Assembly (NCBI GenBank): GCA_016201685.1
Contig: JACQCJ010000060.1
Location: 1 to 21,164 of the forward strand
DNA: 21,164 bases
Source of the DNA: Candidatus Peregrinibacteria bacterium
Lineage (GTDB): Bacteria > Patescibacteriota > Gracilibacteria > Peribacterales > Peribacteraceae
Direction: 5' to 3'
Both the position numbers and the translations under genes were made by a program. Each line of letters begins with the position of its first letter. Positions within the stretch are counted from its first letter, which is position 1. Of this stretch, positions 7,216 through 13,992 are shown in pieces. The notes under the pieces were generated by a model. The model had not been told where the DNA came from and made no database searches. It saw only the letters and a program-made list of their open reading frames with translations.

Positions 7216-8295
7216 ATGAGCCACGCCGATCTCCTCTGGTCCTACCTGAACGTCCTCACGCGCGAGCGGTACGAGGCGCTCGTGCAGGTCTATGGTTCGC
7301 TCGAGGATGCGCGGCGGCACGTGGGGGAAGAGATGCTCAAGGGACTTGGATGTCGCCAAGAGACGGTGGAGAAGACGCTCGTGCGGCTCGAGGACTTCGA
7401 TGAAGAACGTTACGCCGCGGAGCTCGCCAAACGCGAGATCGATCTCCTCTCACTCGCGGATGATCGCTATCCCAAGAGTTTGCGAGAAATCGGTGATCCG
7501 CCGGTCTTTCTGCATATTCACGGCGATCTCTCCATTCTCGATCAACCCTGCGTGGCGCTGGTGGGGACGCGGGGCATCACGCCGTACGGACGACGCATCG
7601 TCGAGACGTTCGTGCCGCCGCTCGTGCAGGCCGGGGTCATCACGGTCAGCGGACTCGCGCATGGGATCGATGGCGCCGTCGCCGGCGAGACCATCAAAAC
7701 CAGAGGAAAAACCGTCGCGGTGCTCGGGCATGGCCTCGGGACGATGTACCCGCGCACGCATGAGAAGCTCGCGCATCAGATCCGGGAGACCGGCGGCCTC
7801 CTCCTCTCCGAATTCCCGCTCGATTTCCCGCCCGACACCTACACCTTCCCGTCTCGCAACCGCATCATCGCGGGGCTCTCGCTTGCGACCATTGTTCTCG
7901 AAGCCCCACGCGAGAGCGGCGCGCTCATCACTGCCGATCTTGCCCTCCAGTACGGCAGGGATGTGTTCGCCGTCCCCGGTCAAATCTTCGATGCGAACTT
8001 CCGGGGATGCCACGATCTCATCGCGCGCGCCCACGCCAAGCTCGTCACGGATCCCGCGGACGTCCTCCAAGAAATCGGCATCATCGTTCCCGAAGCGCGA
8101 ACCTCACCGGCGTACATTCCCCAGTCCGATGATGAAGAGGCCTTGCTCAAAGTCCTCACCACCATGCCGCAGCGACTCGATGAACTGGTGGAACGGTCAG
8201 GAATTCCTGCAGCAAGAATCAATGCCGCCCTCACGCTCCTGGAATTGGCGGGAGTGGTGAAAAATGTGGGGAGTGGGATGTGGGTGAGGGGATGA
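7216..8295 (+). CDS. dprA: DNA processing protein DprA (Smf)
   Basis: A 359-residue protein that binds incoming single-stranded DNA and loads RecA during natural transformation, in the cytoplasm. Seen: an N-terminal helical/SAM-like part (1-75), then the DprA Rossmann-like core with DDRYPKSLREIGDPP (82-96), VALVGTRGITPYG (113-125), SGLAHGIDG (145-153), FPSRNRIIAGLS (211-222), SGALITA (234-240) and AVPGQIFDANFRGCHDLI (252-269). A C-terminal winged-helix domain (about 300-359) ends GMWVRG. Length is normal for the family. The TGA stop begins a run of heptad repeats. The gene stands alone, without other competence genes in view. No strong Shine-Dalgarno sequence precedes the ATG. A perfect palindrome lies 48 nt upstream. 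Confidence 0.96.
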   Translation: MSHADLLWSYLNVLTRERYEALVQVYGSLEDARRHVGEEMLKGLGCRQETVEKTLVRLEDFDEERYAAELAKREIDLLSLADDRYPKSLREIGDPPVFLHIHGDLSILDQPCVALVGTRGITPYGRRIVETFVPPLVQAGVITVSGLAHGIDGAVAGETIKTRGKTVAVLGHGLGTMYPRTHEKLAHQIRETGGLLLSEFPLDFPPDTYTFPSRNRIIAGLSLATIVLEAPRESGALITADLALQYGRDVFAVPGQIFDANFRGCHDLIARAHAKLVTDPADVLQEIGIIVPEARTSPAYIPQSDDEEALLKVLTTMPQRLDELVERSGIPAARINAALTLLELAGVVKNVGSGMWVRG

Positions 8296-8414
8296 CGAAT
8301 GACGAGTTACGAATTGCGAATGGCGAATGATGAATCTTCGGGAACGCGGCCAGCAAGGCCGCTCCGCGTCTGGAAGGAGTTATATCCCCTCGGAGGAGCG
8401 GGCATACTGCCCGC
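8295..8414. repeat. Heptad tandem repeat followed by two GC-rich hairpins
   Basis: Six degenerate 7-nt units of consensus RCGARTK run over 8295-8336, starting on the last base of the dprA stop codon. Two REP-like hairpins follow: GCGGCC-AGCAA-GGCCGC (8346-8362) and GCGGGC-ATACT-GCCCGC (8398-8414). No open frame is convincing here. Confidence 0.75.
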
Positions 8415-8444
8415 GGATCCTGTCCAATGGAATCTGCATACATC

Positions 8445-8467
8445 AAAAACCCCCGCACCGTGCGGGG
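8445..8467 (-). terminator. Rho-independent terminator for the minus-strand small ORF
   Basis: On the minus strand CCCCGCA-CGG-TGCGGGG (stem 8451-8467) is followed directly by GTTTTTG. It lies 25 nt beyond the stop codon of the ORF at 8492-8659, which supports that ORF being transcribed. Confidence 0.7.
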
Positions 8468-8491
8468 TTGGATTTTCGTCTGAACGATTGT

Positions 8492-8659
8492 TCAGTTAGA
8501 TAGACCCGTCATCTTAAGTTGATCTGCCAGTTCTTTCTTGAGACCTTCAAGATCCGGAAGATCCATTTCATCGGGCATTGCTTCTGGTGTCTCAGGGGCT
8601 ACGAAGTTCTTCATACCTTCAGCATCCATAGAAGAAAGGGGAAAGAAAATAATCACCAT
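8492..8659 (-). CDS. Small acidic protein, unknown
   Basis: A 55-residue frame starting ATG at 8659 with AAGG five bases upstream, one of the few plausible ribosome binding sites in the window. A hydrophobic start (MVIIFFPLSS) is followed by an acidic segment rich in Pro, Glu and Asp, with MPDEMDLPDLEGLKKEL and the end MTGLSN. An internal ATG at 8629 (MDAEGMKN) would give a soluble 45-residue form, and a TTG at 8710 a longer one. No family is recognised. The strong terminator just downstream on the same strand is the main support for a real transcript. Confidence 0.45.
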   Translation of the reverse strand: MVIIFFPLSSMDAEGMKNFVAPETPEAMPDEMDLPDLEGLKKELADQLKMTGLSN

Positions 8660-8748
8660 TACCTTATGCTCTCTCAAAGCTACCGTCAAGCATTTTGATG
8701 ATGAAGGCAAGGGAGCAGTTTAATTGAGCCGAATGCGTTTTTGGTGAT

Positions 8749-9510
8749 CTATGGCTGTTCCAATGTCCGTGCCGCTTCCACAATCGCCCGGAATTCCTCA
8801 GGCTTTAACGAAGCTCCACCCACCAGTCCTCCATCGACATCCGGCTGCGAAAGAAGTTCACTGGCATTCTCCGCTTTCATCGATCCGCCGTAGAGAATGA
8901 GCATTTCTTTTTGAATCGGTTCGGGGAGCAGCGAACGGATGAAGGCGTGCATCTCCTGGGCATCGGAGGGTTTGGCCGCGGGCTTGGTTGGATCGCCGCC
9001 GCTGATGGCCCAGAGAGGCTCGTAGGCAATGGCGAGTTGCGAGTTGCGAGTTGCGAGTTGCGAAACATCGAGGTGATCAATGACAGTTCTCAATTGTCGC
9101 TCGATCACTTCATGGGCTTTTCCGGCGCTGCGCTCGTTTGCCGTCTCGCCGATGCAGACGATGGGGAAGAGGCCGAGCGTGAGCGCCGCCTTCGCCTGCG
9201 CTGCGACGAACTCATCCGTTTCGCCTTGATCGCGTCTGCGCTCCGAGTGTCCGCACAGGACGGTTTCGCAGCCCGTGCTCGCAATCATCGCCATGCTGAC
9301 GCAGCCGGTGTGCGCACCCGTGGGCTCGTGGTGCCCGCACTGCGCGCCCATTCGGAGTCCCGCCGCGACGCACGTCTTCAAGTACACGAACGGTGCAAAG
9401 ATCATCACGTCCACGTCGTCCGTCGCGCGGTACGGAGAATCCATGGCATCCCAGCCCTCGGGGGGCGGGAACATTTTCCAGTTGGCCGCAATCAGCTTCG
9501 TGCGGGGCAT
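8749..9510 (-). CDS. tpiA: Triosephosphate isomerase
   Basis: Interconverts dihydroxyacetone phosphate and glyceraldehyde 3-phosphate in glycolysis. It has 253 residues from ATG 9510, normal length. Seen: AANWKM with catalytic Asn10 and Lys12, CGHSERR with His88, AYEPLWA with catalytic Glu164, and the phosphate-binding LYGGSM and VGGASL near the C-terminus. Two oddities. Loop 6 after the Glu reads WAISGGDPTKPA instead of the usual WAIGTGK. The segment just before that strand, SQLATRNSQLA, is encoded by four exact GCGAGTT repeats (9032-9059). Both could affect lid movement. A TATACT hexamer 6 nt upstream of 9510 supports this start over 9531. It is divergent from rpiB. Confidence 0.95.
   Translation of the reverse strand: MPRTKLIAANWKMFPPPEGWDAMDSPYRATDDVDVMIFAPFVYLKTCVAAGLRMGAQCGHHEPTGAHTGCVSMAMIASTGCETVLCGHSERRRDQGETDEFVAAQAKAALTLGLFPIVCIGETANERSAGKAHEVIERQLRTVIDHLDVSQLATRNSQLAIAYEPLWAISGGDPTKPAAKPSDAQEMHAFIRSLLPEPIQKEMLILYGGSMKAENASELLSQPDVDGGLVGGASLKPEEFRAIVEAARTLEQP
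9032..9063. repeat. In-frame heptad repeat within tpiA
   Basis: Four exact tandem copies of GCGAGTT (9032-9059) plus a partial fifth. The period and sequence match the degenerate heptads that follow dprA at 8295-8336. In tpiA they encode SQLATRNSQLA in a surface segment before the catalytic-Glu strand. Confidence 0.85.
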
Positions 9511-9516
9511 GATGGA

Positions 9517-9522
9517 AGTATA
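9517..9522 (-). promoter_or_regulatory. Candidate -10 hexamer of tpiA (leaderless)
   Basis: TATACT on the minus strand is separated from the ATG at 9510 by 6 nt. Transcription would begin at or within a base or two of the start codon. No clear -35 was seen. Confidence 0.4.
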
Positions 9523-9538
9523 GATGAACACTGAAAAT

Positions 9539-9629
9539 GGTTACATGGCTATATGGTTAGATGGTTCGCAAGCGAGCTCCTGCGATTGTCCACCACAAAT
9601 ACTGTTAACCATGTAACAATGTAACCATT
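9539..9629. repeat. Inverted octad-repeat element between tpiA and rpiB
   Basis: The left array has GGTTACAT, GGCTATAT and GGTTAGAT units (9539-9562). The right array has TAACCATG, TAACAATG and TAACCATT (9606-9629), the same family reversed. They enclose a 43-nt core. AATGGTTACAT (9536-9546) and ATGTAACCATT (9619-9629) are exact inverted repeats. The stretch 9553-9574 is the exact reverse complement of 3676-3697. Confidence 0.8.
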
Positions 9630-9653
9630 CCATCTTCATTCATGCAGCAGAGA

Positions 9654-10079
9654 ATGACTCGCGTTGTATTGGCCACCGATCATGCCGGTTACGTCCTCAA
9701 AGAAGCAATCAAGGCGCACCTCATAGAAGAGGGTCTCGACGTGATCGACGAGGGGACGTTCTCCGAGGAGCCCGTCGACTATCCCGCGATGATCCGCAAG
9801 GGATGCGCGGTCGTTTTGGAGCAGGGGATTCCCGGCATCGTCTTCGGCGGGAGCGGCATCGGCGAATCGATCGCGGCGAACAAAGTCCGCGGGATCCGCG
9901 CGGCGCGCTGCTGCACCGTAGAGGATGCGAAGCTCTCTCGTCAGCACAATGATGCAAACGTGCTCAGTCTCGGCGGGCGCATACTGGAGCCGGATCTCGC
10001 AAGAAAGATGGTCGACGCGTTCCTCGCGACGGAGTTCGAGGGAGGACGGCACGCGGTGAGAGTCAACGATCTTGAGTAG
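9654..10079 (+). CDS. rpiB: Ribose-5-phosphate isomerase B
   Basis: Interconverts ribose 5-phosphate and ribulose 5-phosphate. It has 141 residues from ATG 9654. Seen: ATDHAG (7-12), DEGTFSEEPVDYP (32-44), the active-site loop FGGSGIGESIAANK (64-77), LSRQHNDANVL (94-104) and EGGRH (129-133). The E. coli-type catalytic Cys in the loop is replaced by Gly, while Glu71 follows as in mycobacterial RpiB, where a Glu acts as the base. An ATG at 9642 would add MQQR and is the alternative start. It is followed after a heptad-repeat gap by rpe, which uses the same product, so the two likely form one functional pair. Confidence 0.94.
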   Translation: MTRVVLATDHAGYVLKEAIKAHLIEEGLDVIDEGTFSEEPVDYPAMIRKGCAVVLEQGIPGIVFGGSGIGESIAANKVRGIRAARCCTVEDAKLSRQHNDANVLSLGGRILEPDLARKMVDAFLATEFEGGRHAVRVNDLE

Positions 10080-10081
10080 AG

Positions 10082-10149
10082 TTCAGAATGCAGAGATCAG
10101 ACTTCAGAGTGTTGTACTGAACTCCGTGTTCTGAAGTCTGAATTCTCTC
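10082..10149. repeat. Inverted heptad-repeat element between rpiB and rpe
   Basis: Four 7-nt units of TTCAGAA type (10082-10109) are followed by five units of the reverse type such as TTCTGAA and GTCTGAA (10115-10149). CAGACTTCAGA (10098-10108) and TCTGAAGTCTG (10130-10140) are exact inverted repeats able to form a hairpin. No T-run follows, so it is not a typical terminator. Confidence 0.8.
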
Positions 10150-10161
10150 CATGCTTCATGC

Positions 10162-10167
10162 TACCAT
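10162..10167 (+). promoter_or_regulatory. Candidate extended -10 of rpe (leaderless)
   Basis: TGC-TACCAT forms an extended -10 (TGn plus TANNNT), 7 nt before the ATG at 10175. It lies directly after the heptad-repeat element. Confidence 0.35.
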
Positions 10168-10174
10168 GCATCTA

Positions 10175-10828
10175 ATGCCATTGCGTCCGATTCTCATCAC
10201 TCCCTCCATCCTTTCCGCGGATCTCGCGCATCTGCAGGACGAAGTCGCGACCATTGAGAAGCATGCCGATTGGCTTCAAATCGACGTGATGGATGGACAC
10301 TTCGTTCCCAACCTCAGCTTCGGAGCGCCCGTCGTGCAATGTTTGAAGACCTCGCTCCCGCTCGATATCCACTTGATGGTCAACAATCCCGCCGACCGCA
10401 TCGCGGAATTCCTCGCGATCGGGGCGAAGCACATCACCTTCCACGCCGAAGCGGTGCAGGGGACGGCGGATCGTCGTGATCTGATCCAGAGAATTCATCA
10501 AGGGGAAGCGACAGTGGGGATTGCGTTGAATCCAGAGACGCCGATTGCCGCGATCGATGACGTGCTCGGCGAACTCGATCTTGTCCTTATCATGTCCGTG
10601 CATCCAGGCTTCAGCGGACAGAAATTTTTGCCGGACGTCCTCGACAAAGTCCGTTCCCTTCGGATGCGCTTCCCGAATCTCATGATCCAGATGGATGGCG
10701 GCATCACGGTCGAAAACGCCGGTCTGTGCATCGAGGCCGGCGCGGATACTCTCGTCGCCGCGAGCGCGGTCTTCGGCGCCCCCGATCGTGCAAAAGCCAT
10801 CGCGGATCTTCGAGGAACGCATCCATGA
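10175..10828 (+). CDS. rpe: Ribulose-phosphate 3-epimerase
   Basis: Interconverts ribulose 5-phosphate and xylulose 5-phosphate in a TIM-barrel fold. It has 217 residues from ATG 10175. Seen: ITPSILSADLAHL (8-20), IDVMDGHFVPN (36-46), DIHLMV (64-69), SVHPGFSGQKF (141-151), MDGGIT (173-178) and a closing phosphate-binding segment near VAASAVFG (194-201). Metal ligands Asp37, His66 and Asp174 are present. The usual first ligand, His two positions before the Asp, is Gln35 (LQIDVMDG). An upstream ATG at 10151 would add eight residues with no conserved content. The stop overlaps the next start (ATGA), so the DUF192 gene is probably translationally coupled. Confidence 0.95.
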   Translation: MPLRPILITPSILSADLAHLQDEVATIEKHADWLQIDVMDGHFVPNLSFGAPVVQCLKTSLPLDIHLMVNNPADRIAEFLAIGAKHITFHAEAVQGTADRRDLIQRIHQGEATVGIALNPETPIAAIDDVLGELDLVLIMSVHPGFSGQKFLPDVLDKVRSLRMRFPNLMIQMDGGITVENAGLCIEAGADTLVAASAVFGAPDRAKAIADLRGTHP

Positions 10829-11313
10829 CGTTTTCTCCACGACGCGCACTCATCGGCTTCATCATCATCGTTCTAGGGGCGATGATCGCACTGTGGCTCC
10901 TCACGCCGCGCGTCATTTCAACAAACCAATCCTCCTCACCCGTTCTTCACGTCATTCATCTCGTTTCCCCGGCCGGGAATTCTCTGACGTTACACGTCGA
11001 ATTCGCGCGCACCGAACAGGAACGCATGGCGGGACTCATGAACCGTCAAACCATCGGAAATGATGGGATGCTCTTCCTCTTCGATCATCCTCAAGAACTT
11101 TCCTTCTGGATGAAGAATACTCTGATGCCGCTCGACGTGCTCTTCTTCGATGGCGATGGAGCATTCGTCTCAGTCCAAGAAATGCAACCGTGCACGACCG
11201 ATCCTTGTTCGTTCTACGCATCCAACGGGCAAGCGCAGGAGGCGCTCGAAGTGCCGATCGGATTTGCGAGGGAACATGGAATCGGAAAAGGATGGAAGCT
11301 GATGGTGCAATGA
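10825..11313 (+). CDS. DUF192 family membrane-anchored protein
   Basis: A 162-residue protein with one N-terminal membrane helix (about 8-27) followed by an exported DUF192 domain. Domain marks are HVEFARTEQERMAGLM, GMLFLF, ELSFWMKNTLMPLDVLFFD, and a closing region with EVPIGFAREHGIGKG. The family is widespread and has no agreed function. The ATG overlaps the rpe stop by 4 nt, so this start is well supported although the frame is open further upstream inside rpe. Two Cys (PCTTDPCSFY) replace the more usual loop and could form a disulfide. A BIME-like element follows the stop after about 40 nt. Confidence 0.88.
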   Translation: MTFSPRRALIGFIIIVLGAMIALWLLTPRVISTNQSSSPVLHVIHLVSPAGNSLTLHVEFARTEQERMAGLMNRQTIGNDGMLFLFDHPQELSFWMKNTLMPLDVLFFDGDGAFVSVQEMQPCTTDPCSFYASNGQAQEALEVPIGFAREHGIGKGWKLMVQ

Positions 11314-11352
11314 AGGATGAAATAGCGGGCATGGTGTTTGTTGGTTGTTGGT

Positions 11353-11490
11353 GTTTTCCTCCACCCCCAGCCCCTCCTCCCTCCTTCGCCAGGCTTCGGG
11401 GGGGGGCAAGCCGGTGGAGGAGGGGAGCATTGGCACAATGGAACATTTCTCCCCCTCTCCATCGGAGAGGGGGTTGGGGGGAGAGGAAAC
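11353..11490. repeat. BIME-like double-hairpin element, copy A
   Basis: GC-rich paired hairpins lie between outer borders TTTCCTCC and GAGAGGAAAC. The second inner hairpin is CCCCCTCTCC-ATC-GGAGAGGGGG. The first has arms of CCTCCTCC type with an extra stretch of about 30 nt in its loop (near 11380-11412). The middle reads CAATGGAACATTTCTCCCC. The same element, inverted and without the loop insert, is at 18379-18482. Confidence 0.85.
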
Positions 11491-11535
11491 AAAAACAGAA
11501 AAAACACACATACCATGTTGTGCTCTTCCCTCAAT

Positions 11536-11570
11536 CTCTGTCCTCCGCCCTCTGTCCTCTGTACACTCCG
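11536..11570. repeat. Heptad tandem repeat (CTCTGTC) before the PMT gene
   Basis: Five consecutive 7-nt units of consensus CTCTGTC end 4 nt before the PMT start codon. The fourth and fifth units together create TACACT (11562-11567), a -10-like hexamer 7 nt before the ATG. Confidence 0.7.
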
Positions 11571-11574
11571 CACC

Positions 11575-13086
11575 ATGTCAGCGCAGAAATCGTCACTGTG
11601 GACGACGCACACGTTCCTCTTCCTCGGATTCGTCGTGCTGCTCTCGTACCTCACATACTTCCATCACTATTGGGAGCCGCAGGCGGTCTTTTGGGATGAA
11701 AACTACCACATCGCGAGCGCGCAGAAATACCTGAACGGCGTGTACTTCATGGAGCAGCACCCGCCGCTCGGAAAGCTCCTCATCGCGGCCGGGGAAAAAA
11801 TTCTCCACCCTAACGCCCGCGCAGATCAGTATATCGGCACCGACTACGCCACGAACTTCCCCCCGGATTTCTCCTTCAAGGGTTACCGCTTCTTCTCCGC
11901 GTTCCTCGGGTGGTGGACGGCATCGCTCCTCTTCCTCATTTTCCTGCTGATCACACGCAATCCATTGCTCTCCTCGTTCCTGAGCTTCTTCTATATCTTC
12001 GATAACGCCCTCATCGTGCACATCCGCGGCGCCATGCTCGAGGGACCGCTGGAATTTTTCTGCACCGCGATGATCCTCGTCTTTCTCCTGCTGCTTGAGC
12101 ACCGGGAACGGCAACGACTCTTCCTCCTCTGGAGCACGCTGCTCGGCGTCGTCTTCGCGTGCATCATGACGACGAAGATCCTGGGGCTCGTGTTCATCCT
12201 GCTCATCCCGGCCGTCCTGTGGAAGCTCCTTCCGGATGGGCGCACGATCGGACGCTTCTTTGTCTGCTTCCTGCTTGGATTCCTTGCGGTCTACATCGCG
12301 GTCTGGCACATCCACTTTGCACTCGGGAAGAGAGTCGTCCCCACCCTGCCCGATAACGGGTACTATCAGGCGTCGCCCGCCTCCAAGCAACTCCTCGCCA
12401 CCGGCCGCACGGGATCCTTCCTCGCCTTCCCCATTCTGCTGCGGGATGCCTTCGGCTTCATAGCGCACTACAACCGAGGCACGCCGCGCCTCGATCTGTG
12501 CAAACCCGACGAGAACGGCAGTCCCTTCTTCGATTGGCCGATCGGCGCGCGCGCGATCAATTACCGATGGGAGACGCCGGACGGCAATACGTACCGCTAC
12601 CTCTATCTTCAATCGAACCCCGTCGTGTGGCTGACGACGTTCGCCGCTGTCATCCTCGCGATCTGCCTCCTCGTCGGCTCCTTCCTCGCCCCGCCCCGCC
12701 AGCCCCTCACGCACCGCTTTCTCCTCATGGTCTTCACCGGGCTCTACGCCAGCTTCTTCGTCGCCGTGAGCAGAATCTCGCGCGTGCTCTACTTGTATCA
12801 CTACTTCATCCCGCTCCTCGTCGGCTTCGTGATCGCCTCACTCGTGCTCATGGAAGTGAAGAAGCTCGGCCGATGGAATCTCACCGAGTACGGCAAGACG
12901 TTCGGTCTCATAGTCCTCGCAGCACTCATCTTCGTCAGCTTCCAATTCTACCGGCCGCTTACTTACTACGAGGCACTCACGGACGCCCAGTTCGCCCGCC
13001 GCGCCATCCTCCCCGTGTGGGAACTGACGAGTGTCCACGGCACGAGGACGAATGCGCTCGCGGTTGCGAAGAATTGCGGGAATTGA
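11575..13086 (+). CDS. PMT-type protein O-mannosyltransferase (GT39)
   Basis: A 503-residue polytopic membrane enzyme expected to move mannose (or another hexose) from polyprenyl phosphate to Ser/Thr of exported proteins, on the outer face of the membrane. Seen: a first helix (about 12-32), then the acidic loop FWDENYHIASAQKYLNG (catalytic Asp-Glu) and EQHPPLGKLL, both PMT hallmarks. About ten helices follow, and NPVVWLTTF then YHYFIPLLVG near the C-terminus match the PMT four-helix C-terminal module. MIR domains are absent, as in bacterial PMTs. ATG 11575 was chosen because the upstream in-frame stretch is REP and heptad-repeat DNA. The stop lies within a heptad array. It faces two GT2 genes that could supply its lipid-linked donor. 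Confidence 0.9.
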   Translation: MSAQKSSLWTTHTFLFLGFVVLLSYLTYFHHYWEPQAVFWDENYHIASAQKYLNGVYFMEQHPPLGKLLIAAGEKILHPNARADQYIGTDYATNFPPDFSFKGYRFFSAFLGWWTASLLFLIFLLITRNPLLSSFLSFFYIFDNALIVHIRGAMLEGPLEFFCTAMILVFLLLLEHRERQRLFLLWSTLLGVVFACIMTTKILGLVFILLIPAVLWKLLPDGRTIGRFFVCFLLGFLAVYIAVWHIHFALGKRVVPTLPDNGYYQASPASKQLLATGRTGSFLAFPILLRDAFGFIAHYNRGTPRLDLCKPDENGSPFFDWPIGARAINYRWETPDGNTYRYLYLQSNPVVWLTTFAAVILAICLLVGSFLAPPRQPLTHRFLLMVFTGLYASFFVAVSRISRVLYLYHYFIPLLVGFVIASLVLMEVKKLGRWNLTEYGKTFGLIVLAALIFVSFQFYRPLTYYEALTDAQFARRAILPVWELTSVHGTRTNALAVAKNCGN

Positions 13087-13235
13087 GAAATGCGAAATTG
13101 AAAATTGACAATGTTGGGGCCAATCATTCATCGCGTTCTCCTTCCAAACAAAAAGATCAATGATGCAGTTCAAATTGCTGTGTGGGAATTTCTTCCATAA
13201 TTTTCCATTGTCCATTGTCAATTTTCAATTTTCGT
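13078..13235. repeat. Inverted heptad-repeat element, AATTGA family, copy 2
   Basis: The left array has five 7-nt units (13078-13112). The right array has five units of TTNTCNA type (13201-13235), opposed. They enclose a core of about 85 nt. On the minus strand the core starts TTATGGAAG and ends CCCCAACATTGTC, as in copy 3. It lies between convergent PMT and GT2 genes and contains the stop codon of both. Confidence 0.85.
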
Positions 13236-13964
13236 TCGTCCAATCGCAGGCTTCCTCCCGCCGCGTGCTTGGTGCAACCCCATCACCGCCCAGAACATCT
13301 CCCAACTGTCTCGCAGCATACGTACTTTCGATCCGGGGACGGCGGTCCACTGCACCGGCACTTCGCGGATGCGATAGCCTCGCCGCATGGCGAGCGAGAA
13401 GATTTCAATGTCGTAGGCGAAACGGTCGATCGTTTGCTTCGCGAAGATGTCCTTCGCGACGTCGCTGCGGAAAAGCTTGAAGCCGCACGCGGCGTCGGCT
13501 ATGCCCGGGATGAGGGGAGCGTAGAACGCGTGGTAGACCCGGCCGATCGAGCGTCGATGCCACCGCATCCGCACGGGATGCTCCGCGGTGCGGAGCACCC
13601 GCGAGCCGATCACGATATCCGCCTCCTTTTGTTCCAGAATCGGTCGGAGCTTCTCGATTTCCTCGATCGGCGTCGCCCCATCGGCATCATCCAGCAGAAG
13701 AACGTCCCCTCGCGCGGCTGCCACGCCCAAGCGCAGCGCAGCGCCCTTCCCTCGGTTGACCGGAAGGCGGAGAACCTGGAGAGGCAAACGGTCCCTCCAC
13801 GCTTCGGCCACGGAGAGCGTCTCGTCATCGCTCCCATCGTCCACCACGATGATCTCGCGCAGCGACATTTCCCGGGGATGCGCGAAGAATGTCTCGATGT
13901 CATTCAGAGTCCTCGAGAGACGCTCTTCTTCATTGTAGGCGGGGATGACGATCGAGAGATCCAT
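13218..13964 (-). CDS. GT2 glycosyltransferase, ALG5-like (polyprenyl-phosphate beta-glucosyltransferase)
   Basis: A 248-residue GT-A enzyme expected to make polyprenyl-phosphate glucose, or a related sugar, on the cytoplasmic face. Seen: LSIVIPAYNEEERLSRTL (3-20), IIVVDDGSDDET (38-49), NRGKGAALRLGV (69-80), and LLLDDADGATP (89-99), where DADGAT is the ALG5-type DxD motif. CGFKLF and a basic RRGYRIREVPVQW stretch follow. There is no N-terminal membrane anchor, unlike eukaryotic ALG5. The last residues, TKIEN, and the TGA stop come from a heptad repeat, so the C-terminus may have been remodelled. It follows a second GT2 gene after 28 nt and is probably in one operon with it. Confidence 0.9.
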   Translation of the reverse strand: MDLSIVIPAYNEEERLSRTLNDIETFFAHPREMSLREIIVVDDGSDDETLSVAEAWRDRLPLQVLRLPVNRGKGAALRLGVAAARGDVLLLDDADGATPIEEIEKLRPILEQKEADIVIGSRVLRTAEHPVRMRWHRRSIGRVYHAFYAPLIPGIADAACGFKLFRSDVAKDIFAKQTIDRFAYDIEIFSLAMRRGYRIREVPVQWTAVPGSKVRMLRDSWEMFWAVMGLHQARGGRKPAIGRTKIEN

Positions 13965-13992
13965 GAGGGCAACAGTCAGAGAAGCGGGCGCG

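Noticed and set aside
9032..9063. Short tandem repeat considered as a CRISPR remnant
   Set aside because: Units are 7 nt with no spacers and no cas genes are present. The same applies to all heptad and octad arrays here.
11338..11574. Upstream extension of the PMT frame through the BIME element
   Set aside because: The encoded Gly/Pro-rich sequence is hairpin DNA read as protein. The first membrane helix begins just after ATG 11575.
11593..12801. A 402-codon open frame opposite the PMT gene
   Set aside because: Highly charged low-complexity translation with no domain. The plus-strand PMT motifs are unambiguous.
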